64,000 nucleotides of DNA from Bradyrhizobium sp. cir1 (lineage in GTDB: Bacteria; Pseudomonadota; Alphaproteobacteria; Rhizobiales; Xanthobacteraceae). The stretch lies in contig NZ_JACIHE010000008.1 of the NCBI RefSeq assembly GCF_014198245.1, positions 248,001 through 312,000 on the forward strand. The letters run 5' to 3'. Numbering within the stretch: the first letter of the stretch is position 1; every line of letters starts with the position of its first letter. Of this stretch, positions 16,797 through 27,322 are shown one piece after another. The notes under the pieces are model-generated. The model searched no databases and was not told where the DNA came from. It worked only from the letters and a program-made list of their open reading frames with translations. The position numbers and the translations under genes were made by a program.

Positions 16797-17774
16797 TCAT
16801 TGCGCGCGGCGGCGGGTCTTCATGTCGAGCCAGACCGCGAGAATGACGATGATGCCGGTGACCAGCGGCTGCCAATTGGCACTGACCGACAAGAGGTTCA
16901 TGCCGTTCAGCACCAGCGTCAGGATCAGCGCGCCGATGAAGGTGCCGAAAACGGTGCCGACGCCGCCGAACAGCGAAGTGCCGCCGATCAGCACGGCCGC
17001 GATCGCCGGCAGCGTCAGGCTTTCGCCGATGTCGGCTTCCGCCGAATTGAGCCGCGACAGGAAGATGATCGAGGCAAGGCCCGCCATGGTGCCGGAGACC
17101 GCATAGACCAGCAACAGGCGGCGCGCGACCGGAATGCCGGAGAGGCGCGCCGCGACCGGATTGGCGCCGATCGCATAGATCTCCTGGCCCCAGATCGTCC
17201 GCTGCGCAAACAGCGTTCCGATCCCGAGGAACACCAGCAGCAGATAGACCGGGATGGGCAGGCCGAACAGATAGCCGCTGCCGATCTGGCGGAAGCCTGC
17301 CGGGAAGCCGTGAAGGGTTTCGCCGGCCATGTACCAGTAAGTGAGGCCGTTCAGCACCCAGAGCATGCCATAGGTGGCGATGAAGGAGGGGATCCGCAGG
17401 GCGGTGACCATGATGCCGTTGAGCAGGCCGACGATGCCGCCGCAGGCAAGGCCGGTGAGGATGCCGAGCGCCGGCGAGCCGGTCTTGTGAATCACGGTGC
17501 CGGCGATGCAGGCGGACAGCGCGACATTGGCGCCGACGGAGAGATCGAGGCCGGCGGTCAGCACCACCAGCGTGAGGCCCGAGGCGATGAAGAAGGTCAG
17601 GCTCGCCTGTCTCAGCACATTGAGGATGTTGCCGAGGCTGAGGAAGGAATCGCTGAGCACGGCGAGCACCGCGCAGATCAAGAGCGCTGCAAGGAGGCGA
17701 TAGAACACCTGGATCGCATCCTGCGACAGGAATGAGCGGGGCGGCATCATCGCCTCTTTGGTGATGTCGGTCAT
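16797..17774 (-). CDS. CUT2 ABC transporter permease (RbsC-like)
   Basis: The 325-residue integral membrane protein has about eight to ten hydrophobic helices and the RbsC/AraH signatures TAGLDLSVGANVALSACIAG near residue 75 and LIGGTSLFGGVGTVFGTFIGAL near 270. It overlaps the second permease gene by four bases and has an EAA-like ARLSGIPVARRLLLVYAVSG loop for contact with the ATPase. Two different permeases in one operon imply a heterodimeric channel. Confidence 0.9.
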   Translation of the reverse strand: MTDITKEAMMPPRSFLSQDAIQVFYRLLAALLICAVLAVLSDSFLSLGNILNVLRQASLTFFIASGLTLVVLTAGLDLSVGANVALSACIAGTVIHKTGSPALGILTGLACGGIVGLLNGIMVTALRIPSFIATYGMLWVLNGLTYWYMAGETLHGFPAGFRQIGSGYLFGLPIPVYLLLVFLGIGTLFAQRTIWGQEIYAIGANPVAARLSGIPVARRLLLVYAVSGTMAGLASIIFLSRLNSAEADIGESLTLPAIAAVLIGGTSLFGGVGTVFGTFIGALILTLVLNGMNLLSVSANWQPLVTGIIVILAVWLDMKTRRRAQ

Positions 17775-18713
17775 GCGCGGCTCCGGAGGCCGTCGAGAAA
17801 CAAGGCAACGATGACGAGCACGCCGACGCTGGCGACCTGCACCGAGGACGGCAGCGAGATCAGGTTCAACCCGTTGCGCAGCACGCCGACGGAAAGGACC
17901 CCGAGCAGCGTGCCGAGCAGCCAGCCATTGCCGCGCTCGAACGAGGTGCCGCCGACCGCGACCGCGGCGATGGCATCGAACTCGAGGCCAAGGCCGGCGG
18001 TGGGATGGCCGGAGTTCATGCGTGCGGTCATCAACAGGCCGGCGATCCCTGCCATGGCGCCGCCGATGGCGTAGACCGCGATCAGCAGCTTGTTCGGCGA
18101 CAGGCCGGCATAGCGCAGCGCCTCGCGGTTGCCCCCGAGCGCGAAGATGTAGGTGCCGAAGCGGGTGTGATAGAGCAGGCCGTGGAAGGCCGCATAGGTC
18201 ACTAGCGCCATCACGATCGGCACGGGAATCCCCAGCAGCGTCGCCGAATAGATGTCGCGCACGCTGTGGGGAATGCCGACCACGCTCTGGCCGTCGCTGA
18301 CGATCAGCGACAGGCCCTGCGCCATGCCGAGCGTGCCGAGCGTCGCGACGAAGGGCGGGATGCCTGTTATCGCGACCAGCCAGCCGTTGGCGACGCCGAA
18401 GGCCGCGCCCACCAGCAGGCCGGCACCAAGGCCCAGCAGCATCGACTTGGTCGCGAGCGACACGATCGCGACGCAGAGCGAGGTCAGCGTCAGCACCGCG
18501 CCCATCGACAGATCGAGCCCCTCGGTCATGATGATCAGCGTCATCGGCAGCGCGAGCATGGTCAGGATGGTCGACTGCACCAGCACGTTGGAGAGGTTGG
18601 CGACCGAGAGGAAGCCCGGCGCGATGGCGCTGAACAGCGCGATCAGCAGCACGAGCACGATGGCAACGCCGGGAATGCGCTGCAGCGGATTGGGCTCCGA
18701 GACGACCGCGGCC

Positions 18714-18721
<8 letters not shown>
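17771..18721 (-). CDS. CUT2 ABC transporter permease, second subunit
   Basis: This 316-residue RbsC-family permease has the MTEGLDLSMGAVLTLTSLCV and VGGTSFERGNGWLLGTLLGVL family signatures. It overlaps the ATPase gene by eight bases and the next permease by four, so the three are translationally coupled. The GGTSF region carries ERGNG instead of the usual GGxGTV, which is why I regard the two permeases as non-redundant partners. Confidence 0.9.
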
Positions 18722-20233
<1,512 letters not shown>

Positions 20234-20237
<4 letters not shown>

Positions 20238-21628
20238 GCCCTGGCTCCGCCAGAAAAAATCTTACCCGGGTTCATCAGTCCATTTGGATCGAGCGCCTGC
20301 TTGATCTGCCGCATCACGTCGACGGCCGCGCCGAGCTCATCGGTGAGATAGTCGATCTTGCCGAGGCCGATACCGTGCTCGCCGGTGCAGGTCCCGTCCA
20401 TGGCAATGGCGCGGGCGACCATGCGGGCCTGCAGCGCCTTGGCGCCCTCGGCCTCCTCGGGTTTCGCCGGGTCGATCAGGATCAGCATGTGGAAATTGCC
20501 GTCGCCGACATGGCCAACGATCGGCGCGGTAAAGCCGTGCTCATCCGCGTCGCGCCGCGTCTCGGTCAGGCATTCCGCCAGCCGCGAGATCGGCACGCAG
20601 ACGTCGGTGATCACGGCCCGCGCGCCGGGCCGCAGGCCGAGGCCGGCATAAAGCGTGTTGTCGCGCGCGTGCCAGAGTCGGCTGCGGTCCTCCTGTGCCT
20701 TCGCCCAGGCAAAGCCATGGCCGCCATGGTCGGTAGCGATCGCCTGCGCCGCCTCGGCCTGCTCGGCGACGGAAGTCTCGGAGCCGTGGAATTCGAAGAA
20801 CAGGGTCGGCGCCTCGCGATAGCCAAGCTTGGCGTAGGCGTTGATGCCGCGCATCATGACGTCGTCGAGCAGCTCGATGCGCGCCACGGGAATCGCGGAC
20901 TGGATCACGGAGATCGCGGTGTCGACGGCATCGTGCAGCGTGTCGAAGCTGCACACCGCGGCCGAGATCGCCTGCGGCACGGGGTGCACCTTCAGCGTGA
21001 TCTCGGTGATCACGCCGAGCGTGCCCTCCGCGCCGACGAACATGCGCGTCAGGTCATAGCCGGCGGCTGACTTCCGTGCGCGCTTCGCGGTCCGGATCAC
21101 GCGCCCGTCCGCGAGCACCACCTCCAGCGCCACGACATTGTCCTTCATGGTGCCGTAGCGCACGGCCATGGTGCCGGATGCGCGCGTCGATGTCATGCCG
21201 CCGATCGAGGCGTCGGCGCCCGGGTCGATCGGGAAGAACAGGCCGGTATTGCGCAGCTCGGCATTAAGCTGCTTGCGCGTGATGCCGGGCTGCACCACGA
21301 CATCCATGTCGCTGTCGTGCACCGCCAGCACCTTGTTCATGCGCGCGAAATCGAAGCAGACGCCGCCCGCGACCGCCGCGGCATTGCCTTCGAGCGAGGT
21401 CCCGGCGCCGAACGGCACGATCGGCATGTCCGCGCCGGCGCACAGCTTGACGATTTCCGCGACCTCCTGCGTCGTTTCAGGGAAGACGACGATGTCAGGC
21501 GGCAGATTGCGATAATGCGACTCGCTCTGCCCATGCTGATCGAGCACGCCGCGGGCAACGCTCGCGCGCGGGCCGATCATGCCGGTGAGGCGATCGGCCA
21601 AGATGCTCGTGCTGACCCGCGGTCCCAT
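20234..21628 (-). CDS. FAD-linked oxidase/dehydrogenase, GlcD / D-lactate dehydrogenase type
   Basis: This 464-residue enzyme belongs to the VAO/PCMH FAD family. The N-terminal half has PDIVVFPETTQEVAEIV and PFGAGTSLEGNAAAVAGG, which grip the FAD pyrophosphate. The C-terminal half has the GHVGDGNFH metal-site motif, GTCTGEHGIGLGK and LDPNGLMNPGKIF, the hallmarks of cytochrome-type D-lactate or glycolate dehydrogenases. Expected chemistry is oxidation of a D-2-hydroxy acid. In this operon the substrate could be a 2-hydroxy acid derived from the imported compound. It sits between the dioxygenase and transporter genes. Confidence 0.88.
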
Positions 21629-21688
21629 CCTTGCTCCCTGTTCGCTCCGATCGCGGACTCTTGCCGGTCCGCTGCGTTGTCGTTTGGC

Positions 21689-22573
21689 TTAGGCTGCTCT
21701 TGCGCTGCTCGCAACCTGCTTCAAACCGAAATCATAGTTGAGATGAAAATAGTCGCTGTCCACCATGCGACCATCCGGCGCACGGCCCGCGGGATGCCTC
21801 GTGAATTCGCGGATCAGGCTGTCCTTGACGCCGAACACCACGTCACTGTCGAGATACTGGTCGCCCGCGACGAACACATGAGTCACGAGCTGCTCGAAAC
21901 CCGGTGCAGAGATCATGAAATGCACATGCGCGGGTCGCCAGGGATGGCGTCCCTGCGCCTCCAGCATGTCGCCGACCGGGCCGTCATGCGGGATCGGATA
22001 GGCGGCAGGCTTGATCGACCAGAAATGGAAGCGGCCGTTGGCATCGGTATGGAAGCGCGCGCGCATCGCGAGATCTCCGATCTCGTCGAGCTGCTGCACG
22101 TCGTAATAGCCGTCATCGTCGGAATGCCAAACGTCCACGACGGCGGCTGCCAGCGGCTTTCCGTCCACGGTCGAGACCGAGCCGGTGACCAGCATCGGAT
22201 CGCCTTCCATCGGACCCGAGATATCGGCGCCGCTGTCCTTCTCCGGCGCGGCCTGGACGAAGAAGGGGCCGAGCACGGTGGTCTCGGTCGCGCCTTCCGG
22301 CACCGGATGGTTGATGGCATCGACCAGCATGGAGACGCCGAGCGTGTCCGACAGCAGGATGAATTCCTGGCGCTTGTCGTCGCACATGTGTCCGGTGCGG
22401 GTCAGGAAGTCGATACCGTACTCCCACTCCTTCTGGGTCGGCCGTATCTCGCGGACGAAGGCATGAAGATGACGCACCAGCGCTTCGCTGACCTGCTTGA
22501 TGCGTGGGTCGGTTGCGCCCGCGATCCGCTCCAGCACCGCGTCCGTGATCGTGTTCTCGTTGAAGTTGCGCAT
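21689..22573 (-). CDS. Intradiol ring-cleavage dioxygenase, probably hydroxyquinol 1,2-dioxygenase
   Basis: The protein has 294 residues. The non-haem Fe(III) ligands are all present: Tyr156 (GYYDV), Tyr192 (AYPIP), His216 and His218 (PAHVHF). The spacing of 36, 24 and 2 is the same as in catechol 1,2-dioxygenase. The N-terminal ~100 residues match the helical dimerisation domain of catechol and hydroxyquinol dioxygenases (TQKEWEYGIDFLTRTGHMC). The companion maleylacetate reductase gene makes hydroxyquinol (benzene-1,2,4-triol) the likely substrate, giving maleylacetate. Catechol or chlorocatechol cannot be excluded from the sequence alone. It lies 15 bases downstream of the HIBADH-like gene. 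Confidence 0.88.
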   Translation of the reverse strand: MRNFNENTITDAVLERIAGATDPRIKQVSEALVRHLHAFVREIRPTQKEWEYGIDFLTRTGHMCDDKRQEFILLSDTLGVSMLVDAINHPVPEGATETTVLGPFFVQAAPEKDSGADISGPMEGDPMLVTGSVSTVDGKPLAAAVVDVWHSDDDGYYDVQQLDEIGDLAMRARFHTDANGRFHFWSIKPAAYPIPHDGPVGDMLEAQGRHPWRPAHVHFMISAPGFEQLVTHVFVAGDQYLDSDVVFGVKDSLIREFTRHPAGRAPDGRMVDSDYFHLNYDFGLKQVASSARAA

Positions 22574-22588
22574 AGGAGGCTCCGTGGA

Positions 22589-23491
22589 TCAGAGTTTTGG
22601 CTCGCCGAGGCCGGACAACCGCTCGAGATGCTTGACGGTCGCGATGAAGTCGGTGTCGCCGTCGCCTTGGGCGACCAGCGAGCCATAGGTCTCACGCACC
22701 TGCGCAGCGAGTTGCAATGGCACGCCGACGGCGTGGCCGGCCCCCAGGATCAGATCGAGGTCCTTGGCCATCTGCTTGCAGGAGAAGGTGGACTCGAAGT
22801 CCCGCGTGCGCAGCGGTGCGGTCTTGTACTTCACCATCGGCGATGCCACCGCGCTGTCGTCGAGCACCTTCAAGATATCCTGCCAGGCGATGCCGCCCTT
22901 GCGCGCCAGTGCCAGGCTCTCCGCCATCATCGCGGCCGACACCGCGATCATCAGGTTGACCGAGAGCTTGGCGTAGCGCGCTTCCTCGGCCGGCCCGAGA
23001 TAGGTCTGCGCGCGGGTGAAGGCGGAGAACAACGGCTTTGCGTTTTCGAAAGCGTCCTTAGGACCCGAGACGAAGCAGGTCAGCGCGCCGGTGTGGACGA
23101 TGCTGGCATTGCCCGAAACCGGTGAACGCAAATAAGCAATGCCGCGCGCCTGCGCTGCGGCTGCAACTTCGGTGGAGGCCTCGACGCTCACGGTGCTGGT
23201 CTCGATCAAAACGGCGCCTGGCGCCATTGCGGCGATGAGGCCGGTCGGACCGAGCAACGCGCCGCGCAAGGCTGCGTCGTCGGGCAGGGACGTGATGATC
23301 GCGGCCTTGCCGTCCACGGCATCGGCCGGCGAAGCGGCGATCGCAATGCCTTGCCCGCGCGCCTCGTTGGTCCGCGCCGCGCTCTGGTCGAACGCCGTGA
23401 CGGCGTAACCGGCTTTGGCGACGAGCAAGGCCATCGGCAGGCCCATCTTGCCGATTCCGATGAAAGCAACATTCCTTGAAGCGTCTGTCAT
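22589..23491 (-). CDS. NAD(P)-dependent beta-hydroxyacid dehydrogenase (3-hydroxyisobutyrate dehydrogenase family)
   Basis: This 300-residue enzyme has an N-terminal Rossmann motif (FIGIGKMGLPMALLVAKAGY), the substrate-binding PVSGNASIVHTGALTCFVSG loop and the catalytic-lysine helix (ARYAKLSVNLMIAVSAAMMAES). The family oxidises or reduces beta-hydroxyacids such as 3-hydroxyisobutyrate, tartronate semialdehyde and 6-phosphogluconate-like compounds. The usual DAPVSGG is replaced by SPVSGNA, so specificity is uncertain. The operon context suggests a dehydrogenation before ring cleavage or removal of a side chain. Confidence 0.85.
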   Translation of the reverse strand: MTDASRNVAFIGIGKMGLPMALLVAKAGYAVTAFDQSAARTNEARGQGIAIAASPADAVDGKAAIITSLPDDAALRGALLGPTGLIAAMAPGAVLIETSTVSVEASTEVAAAAQARGIAYLRSPVSGNASIVHTGALTCFVSGPKDAFENAKPLFSAFTRAQTYLGPAEEARYAKLSVNLMIAVSAAMMAESLALARKGGIAWQDILKVLDDSAVASPMVKYKTAPLRTRDFESTFSCKQMAKDLDLILGAGHAVGVPLQLAAQVRETYGSLVAQGDGDTDFIATVKHLERLSGLGEPKL

Positions 23492-23512
23492 TGTTGTTGT
23501 CCATTGGCGCCT

Positions 23513-24877
23513 TCAGGCGGCGCGTCCCTGTCGTTCGATTTCCTGCACCAGCCGTTGACCGGATTGCGCCAACAGCTCCTTCTTCGTCTCGAGGCCCTCG
23601 ACCAGCAACCGGCCGTTCCGCTTCTTCCAGGCGCCGCCGATCATGACGGACTCGATATTGGCGAGGCTCGTCTGCATCACCACGGTCGCGACGGGATCGT
23701 GCACCGGATAGAGATTGAGATCGGAGGCGTTGATGACGACGAGGTCGGCGAGCTTTCCCGGCGTCAGCGACCCGATCTGGTCCTCGCGGCCGAGCATGCG
23801 GGCGCCTTCCGTCGTGATCCAGCGCAGCGCCTCGCGTACAGGAATCGTGGTCGTTGCCGGAATGGCGCCGCTCACTTTGCGCGACTCGGCATTGTCGAGT
23901 GCCCGCTGCATCGACAGCGCAACGCGCGCGACGGAAAGGAGATCACCGGCCAGCACGGATTCGAGATCGATGCCGATGCTCGGCCGCACGCCGCGCTTGA
24001 GCAGCCGTCCCGTGATCGGAAAGCCATGGCCCTGGATCATCTCGTTCTCCGGCGTGACCGAGAAGGACACGCCGAGATCGACGAGATGATCGAGCAGATC
24101 ATCCGGCAGGTCGTTGCCATGGACGATGTTGACGCCGGAGCCGACGAGGCCGGCCTCGATCAGCTTCTCCCAGCCGCCGAGCGTCTTGGCCGGCCCGCCG
24201 CCCTGATGCATGGATGCGATCAGGTTCAGCTCCCGCGCCAGTCGGAAATCGTGGATGGCGACGTCGAGCGTCGAATAATGCGGGCCGAGAATGGCGAGCC
24301 CGAGCGTGACGAGGCCGTCGCGGTCGGCGAGGGGGCCTGCCAGCAGCCGCTCGACCTCGCGGCGCGGATGCGGCACTTCCGAGAAATGCGGCTCGCCCGG
24401 CTTCGGCTCCGGTTTGGGCGAGCCGTGGAAGAACGCGGCGCGAATGCTGCTCTCGATCAGGCCGCGGACCGCGGCGTCGGTGTGCGCAGGCGTCGGATTG
24501 TTGTGGCACCAGTCGACCAGCGTGGTGACGCCGTGGTTGATCTGGTTCAGCGCGCCTACGAGGGTCGCGATATGGATGTCCTCGGGCCGGAATACGGTTG
24601 CGAGGCCCGCATGCATGCGGCGGAAATATTCCAGCAGCGTCCAGTTCGCGGCAAAGCCGCGCAAGCCCGTCTGCCAGGTGTGCATATGCGCGTTGATCAG
24701 GCCGGGAATGACGATGCGTCCCTTGCCGTCGACGATCTCGGTGTCGGCCGCGACGTCGATCGACGGTCGCACACTGGCGATGCGGCTGCCCTCGACCAGC
24801 ACATCGCCGGTGCCGAGGTCGCCGATCGCGTCATCCATGCTGATGACGGTGGCCGATCTGATCAGCGTGCGCCGCAT
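23513..24877 (-). CDS. Metal-dependent amidohydrolase (TrzA/AtzB/cytosine-deaminase-like)
   Basis: I use the ATG at 24877, four bases after the upstream stop; a longer frame begins inside the neighbouring gene. The 454-residue protein has the amidohydrolase metal motif NAHMHTW (His-x-His), a MHQGG His, VHGNDL and the GIDLES Asp, followed by the C-terminal composite-sheet motif SLTPGKLADLVVI. The third ligand region differs from the common HxxE of chlorohydrolases. Related enzymes deaminate or dechlorinate rings or cleave cyclic amides. Here it could deaminate or hydrolyse a substituted ring to give a hydroxylated product. The substrate is unknown. Confidence 0.85.
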   Translation of the reverse strand: MRRTLIRSATVISMDDAIGDLGTGDVLVEGSRIASVRPSIDVAADTEIVDGKGRIVIPGLINAHMHTWQTGLRGFAANWTLLEYFRRMHAGLATVFRPEDIHIATLVGALNQINHGVTTLVDWCHNNPTPAHTDAAVRGLIESSIRAAFFHGSPKPEPKPGEPHFSEVPHPRREVERLLAGPLADRDGLVTLGLAILGPHYSTLDVAIHDFRLARELNLIASMHQGGGPAKTLGGWEKLIEAGLVGSGVNIVHGNDLPDDLLDHLVDLGVSFSVTPENEMIQGHGFPITGRLLKRGVRPSIGIDLESVLAGDLLSVARVALSMQRALDNAESRKVSGAIPATTTIPVREALRWITTEGARMLGREDQIGSLTPGKLADLVVINASDLNLYPVHDPVATVVMQTSLANIESVMIGGAWKKRNGRLLVEGLETKKELLAQSGQRLVQEIERQGRAA

Positions 24878-24881
24878 CGCG

Positions 24882-25958
24882 TCACGCCGCCTTGACGGCG
24901 CTGGGCGGCTCGCCAGCCCAGGCGCGCGCAATCAGGTCGCGGATGGCGCCGCGTTCGAGCGGGCGCGGATTCCAATAGGCATTGGTGACGGCAAGATCGG
25001 CAGCCTTGTCGATGCCGCTCTCGGGCATGCCGACGTCGCGCAGTGCGAGCTTCGCGCCGAGCCGTTTCGCAAGGTCGTAGAGACCCTGCGATGCATCGGC
25101 GGCACCGATCGCGCGCGAGATGCGCGCCATCGCATCGGGCACCGCCGGCGCATTGTAGGCCAATGCATGGGGCAGCACGATCGTATGCGTCTCGGCGTGC
25201 GGCAGATCAAAAGTGCCGCCGAGCGTGTGGCAGAGCTTGTGATGCAGCGCCATGCCGACGGTGCCGAGGCAGACGCCGCACAACCAGGCGCCGTAGAGCG
25301 CTTCCGTGCGGGCCTCGCGGTCGTCGTTTTTCGCGGCGATAGCGGGCAGGGCACGCGCCAGCGCGCGGATGCCTTCTTCGGCCATCAGCGATGTCACGGG
25401 ATTAGTGTCGCGCGCGTAGAGCGCCTCGACCGCATGGGCGATCGCGTTGATGCCTGAGGTCGCGGCCAGACTCGCCGGCAACGTCATGGTGAGATCGACA
25501 TCGTAGATCACGGTCTCCGGCAGTATCGCCGCGTCGCGCACCGTGGTCTTCAGGCCGTTTTCGGTCTGGCCGACGATCGGCGTCATCTCCGAGCCGGCAT
25601 AGGTGGTGGGGATGCAGAGCTGGTTGATTCCGGTACGCAGCGCCAGCACCTTGCCGAGGCCGGTGGTCGAGCCGCCGCCGAGCGAGACGACGCAGTCCGC
25701 CTCGCACGCCTTCATCGCGGCGAGCGCGCGCTCGGTGACCTCGACCGGTGTGTGCATGGTGGCGCCGGGAAAGATGCCGGCATAGAGCGGGCCGAGCGCC
25801 GTTCCCAGGCTCTTGCCTTGGGCCTCCTGCTGCGGCGTCGTCAGCACCAGCGCGCGCCTGCCGCCGAGCCGTTCGACCTCGGCCTTGGCTGAAGCAAGCG
25901 TTCCGCTGCCGAACACGACGCGGCAGGGCAGGTTTTCAAAGATGAACGAACCGATCAT
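24882..25958 (-). CDS. Maleylacetate reductase
   Basis: The ATG at 25958 overlaps the previous stop (ATGA) and gives 358 residues. This iron-type alcohol dehydrogenase-fold protein begins FIFENLPCRVVFGSGT, then shows the nucleotide-binding GGGSTTGLGKVLAL, TYAGSEMTPIVGQTENGLK and the HHKLCHTLGG plus HAETHTIVLPHALAYN motifs with the metal-site histidines. This set is typical of MacA/TftE/GraC maleylacetate reductases, which reduce maleylacetate to 3-oxoadipate with NAD(P)H. It is the strongest evidence that the ring-cleavage route ends in maleylacetate. No 3-oxoadipate CoA-transferase or thiolase gene is in the window. Confidence 0.92.
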   Translation of the reverse strand: MIGSFIFENLPCRVVFGSGTLASAKAEVERLGGRRALVLTTPQQEAQGKSLGTALGPLYAGIFPGATMHTPVEVTERALAAMKACEADCVVSLGGGSTTGLGKVLALRTGINQLCIPTTYAGSEMTPIVGQTENGLKTTVRDAAILPETVIYDVDLTMTLPASLAATSGINAIAHAVEALYARDTNPVTSLMAEEGIRALARALPAIAAKNDDREARTEALYGAWLCGVCLGTVGMALHHKLCHTLGGTFDLPHAETHTIVLPHALAYNAPAVPDAMARISRAIGAADASQGLYDLAKRLGAKLALRDVGMPESGIDKAADLAVTNAYWNPRPLERGAIRDLIARAWAGEPPSAVKAA

Positions 25959-26278
25959 GCGCCGGTCTCTTTGATGGGATAATCGACCTGGAAGCGCCCG
26001 ATCCGCAAGTCGCCTAACGCCTCGCGAACGCGCAGATGTTCCGGATGATTTGCATAGGCGCTGAGCGCGGCTTGGTCGGTGAACTCGGAGAACAGCACCA
26101 CGTCGCAGGCGTAGTCGACGGCACTGACGTCCATGCCGACCTCGATATGGGTGAGGCCGTCGATCCGGCCCTTGAGGCCCTCGAACAGGGTCTTGACCTT
26201 GAACCGGGCGGCGGAGCGCTCCTCGGGGGTCTCCCCGCGCAGCCGCCACATCACGATGTGCCTGATCGCGCCCGACAT
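25955..26278 (-). CDS. Dabb (stress-responsive alpha/beta barrel) family protein
   Basis: This is the first gene of the minus-strand operon. I take the ATG at 26278 (MSGAIRHIVMWRL, 107 residues) because Dabb domains start at the HxVxW strand; an upstream in-frame ATG at 26320 adds a poorly conserved 14-residue extension. The core contains IDGLTHIEVGMDVS, CDVVLFSEFTDQAALSAYANHPEHLRV, the HPxH motif of the family. Small Dabb proteins can be cyclases or accessory factors in aromatic pathways. The role here is unknown. Confidence 0.85.
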   Translation of the reverse strand: MSGAIRHIVMWRLRGETPEERSAARFKVKTLFEGLKGRIDGLTHIEVGMDVSAVDYACDVVLFSEFTDQAALSAYANHPEHLRVREALGDLRIGRFQVDYPIKETGA

Positions 26279-26385
26279 TTCCTGATTTCCTCGCCTGCCA
26301 TTGTGCCTTGTTGGCGGCATTTTGCCTTGCAGAAATCGGAATTAAAGGTCAAAATTTGTAAGTCTCTTTTCCTGTTTCCGCAAAA
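26279..26385. promoter_or_regulatory. Divergent promoter region between the catabolic operon and the LysR gene
   Basis: This 107-base gap is markedly AT-richer than its surroundings, especially 26325-26380, and separates divergently transcribed genes. It is the place where a LysR-type regulator is expected to bind. T-N11-A-like spacings occur in the stretch around 26340-26360, but I cannot pick one site with confidence. Confidence 0.5.
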
Positions 26386-27309
26386 ATGGATCGACTACTC
26401 CAACTCGAAGTCTTCTCCAAAACCGCCGAGCTCGGCAGCCTGTCCAAGGCCGCCGAAATGCTGCGGATGTCGAACGCGGCCGCCAGCCGCCATCTCAGCG
26501 CGCTGGAGGAGCGCCTTGCGGTTCGGCTGATCGAGCGCAACACGCGCCGGCAATGGCTGACCGAGGCAGGGCAGGAGCTGTTGCAGCGCTGCAGCACGCT
26601 GCTGAACGAACTCGCCGAGGCCGAAGACGCCGTCTCCGACCGCGCGCTGTCGCCGAAGGGGATGCTGCGCGTGACGAGTTCGCTGTCTTTCGCGATGATC
26701 TATCTCGCGCCGATGCTGCCCGCCTTCCGCGCGCTCTATCCTGATCTCAACGTGCAGATCATCAGCGCGAACCGCTATCTGGACTTCATCGAGGCCGGCA
26801 TCGACGTCGCGATCCGCACGCGCGAGCACGAGCCGGATTCCAACATCGTCGTCCGCCGCATCGGCCAGATGCACCGCGTGCTCGCGGCGGCCCCGTCATA
26901 TCTGGAGAAGCACGGCCGGCCGGATCACCCCGCCGATCTCGCCCGCCACAACATGCTGATTTACAACCTCGCCAACGATCCCTATTCGCTGCGGCTAAGC
27001 AAGGGCAGCACGACGCAGACCGTCCGGATCGCACCGACGCTCGACAGCAATGACGGCCAGATCATCTGCGGCGCGGCGCGCGCAGGGCTCGGCATTCTGA
27101 TCCAGCCACTCTACATCGTGCAGAGCGATATCGCGGCCGGCCGGCTGGTGCCCGTCCTGAGGGACTGGCAGCTGCCGTTGCTCACCATGAACATCGCCTA
27201 TCAAAACCGCGTCAGGCTGCCGGCCAAGATCAGGGTCTTCTCGGACTTCCTGGTCAGCCACATCCGTGAGCATTCGGAGCCGGGGATCTGGATCGACGCG
27301 GCGAAGTGA
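26386..27309 (+). CDS. LysR-family transcriptional regulator
   Basis: This 307-residue regulator has a winged HTH at 1-60 (FSKTAELGSLSKAAEMLRMSNAAASRHLSALEERL) and a C-terminal ligand-binding domain (GMLRVTSSLSFAMIYLAPMLPAFRALYPDLNVQI). The SNAAASRHLSALE recognition helix and the VAIRTREHEPDSN loop belong to the large CrgA-like subgroup. It diverges from the ten-gene catabolic operon and ends 13 bases before the xylulokinase gene. It may therefore control both divisions in response to an imported substrate or its breakdown product. Confidence 0.9.
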   Translation: MDRLLQLEVFSKTAELGSLSKAAEMLRMSNAAASRHLSALEERLAVRLIERNTRRQWLTEAGQELLQRCSTLLNELAEAEDAVSDRALSPKGMLRVTSSLSFAMIYLAPMLPAFRALYPDLNVQIISANRYLDFIEAGIDVAIRTREHEPDSNIVVRRIGQMHRVLAAAPSYLEKHGRPDHPADLARHNMLIYNLANDPYSLRLSKGSTTQTVRIAPTLDSNDGQIICGAARAGLGILIQPLYIVQSDIAAGRLVPVLRDWQLPLLTMNIAYQNRVRLPAKIRVFSDFLVSHIREHSEPGIWIDAAK

Positions 27310-27322
27310 GCGGGAAGCATCC

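Noticed and set aside
15954..17735. Plus-strand frame of almost 600 codons over the CUT2 genes
   Set aside because: It is rich in Asp, Arg and Gln repeats typical of antisense frames; permease and binding protein genes occupy the other strand.
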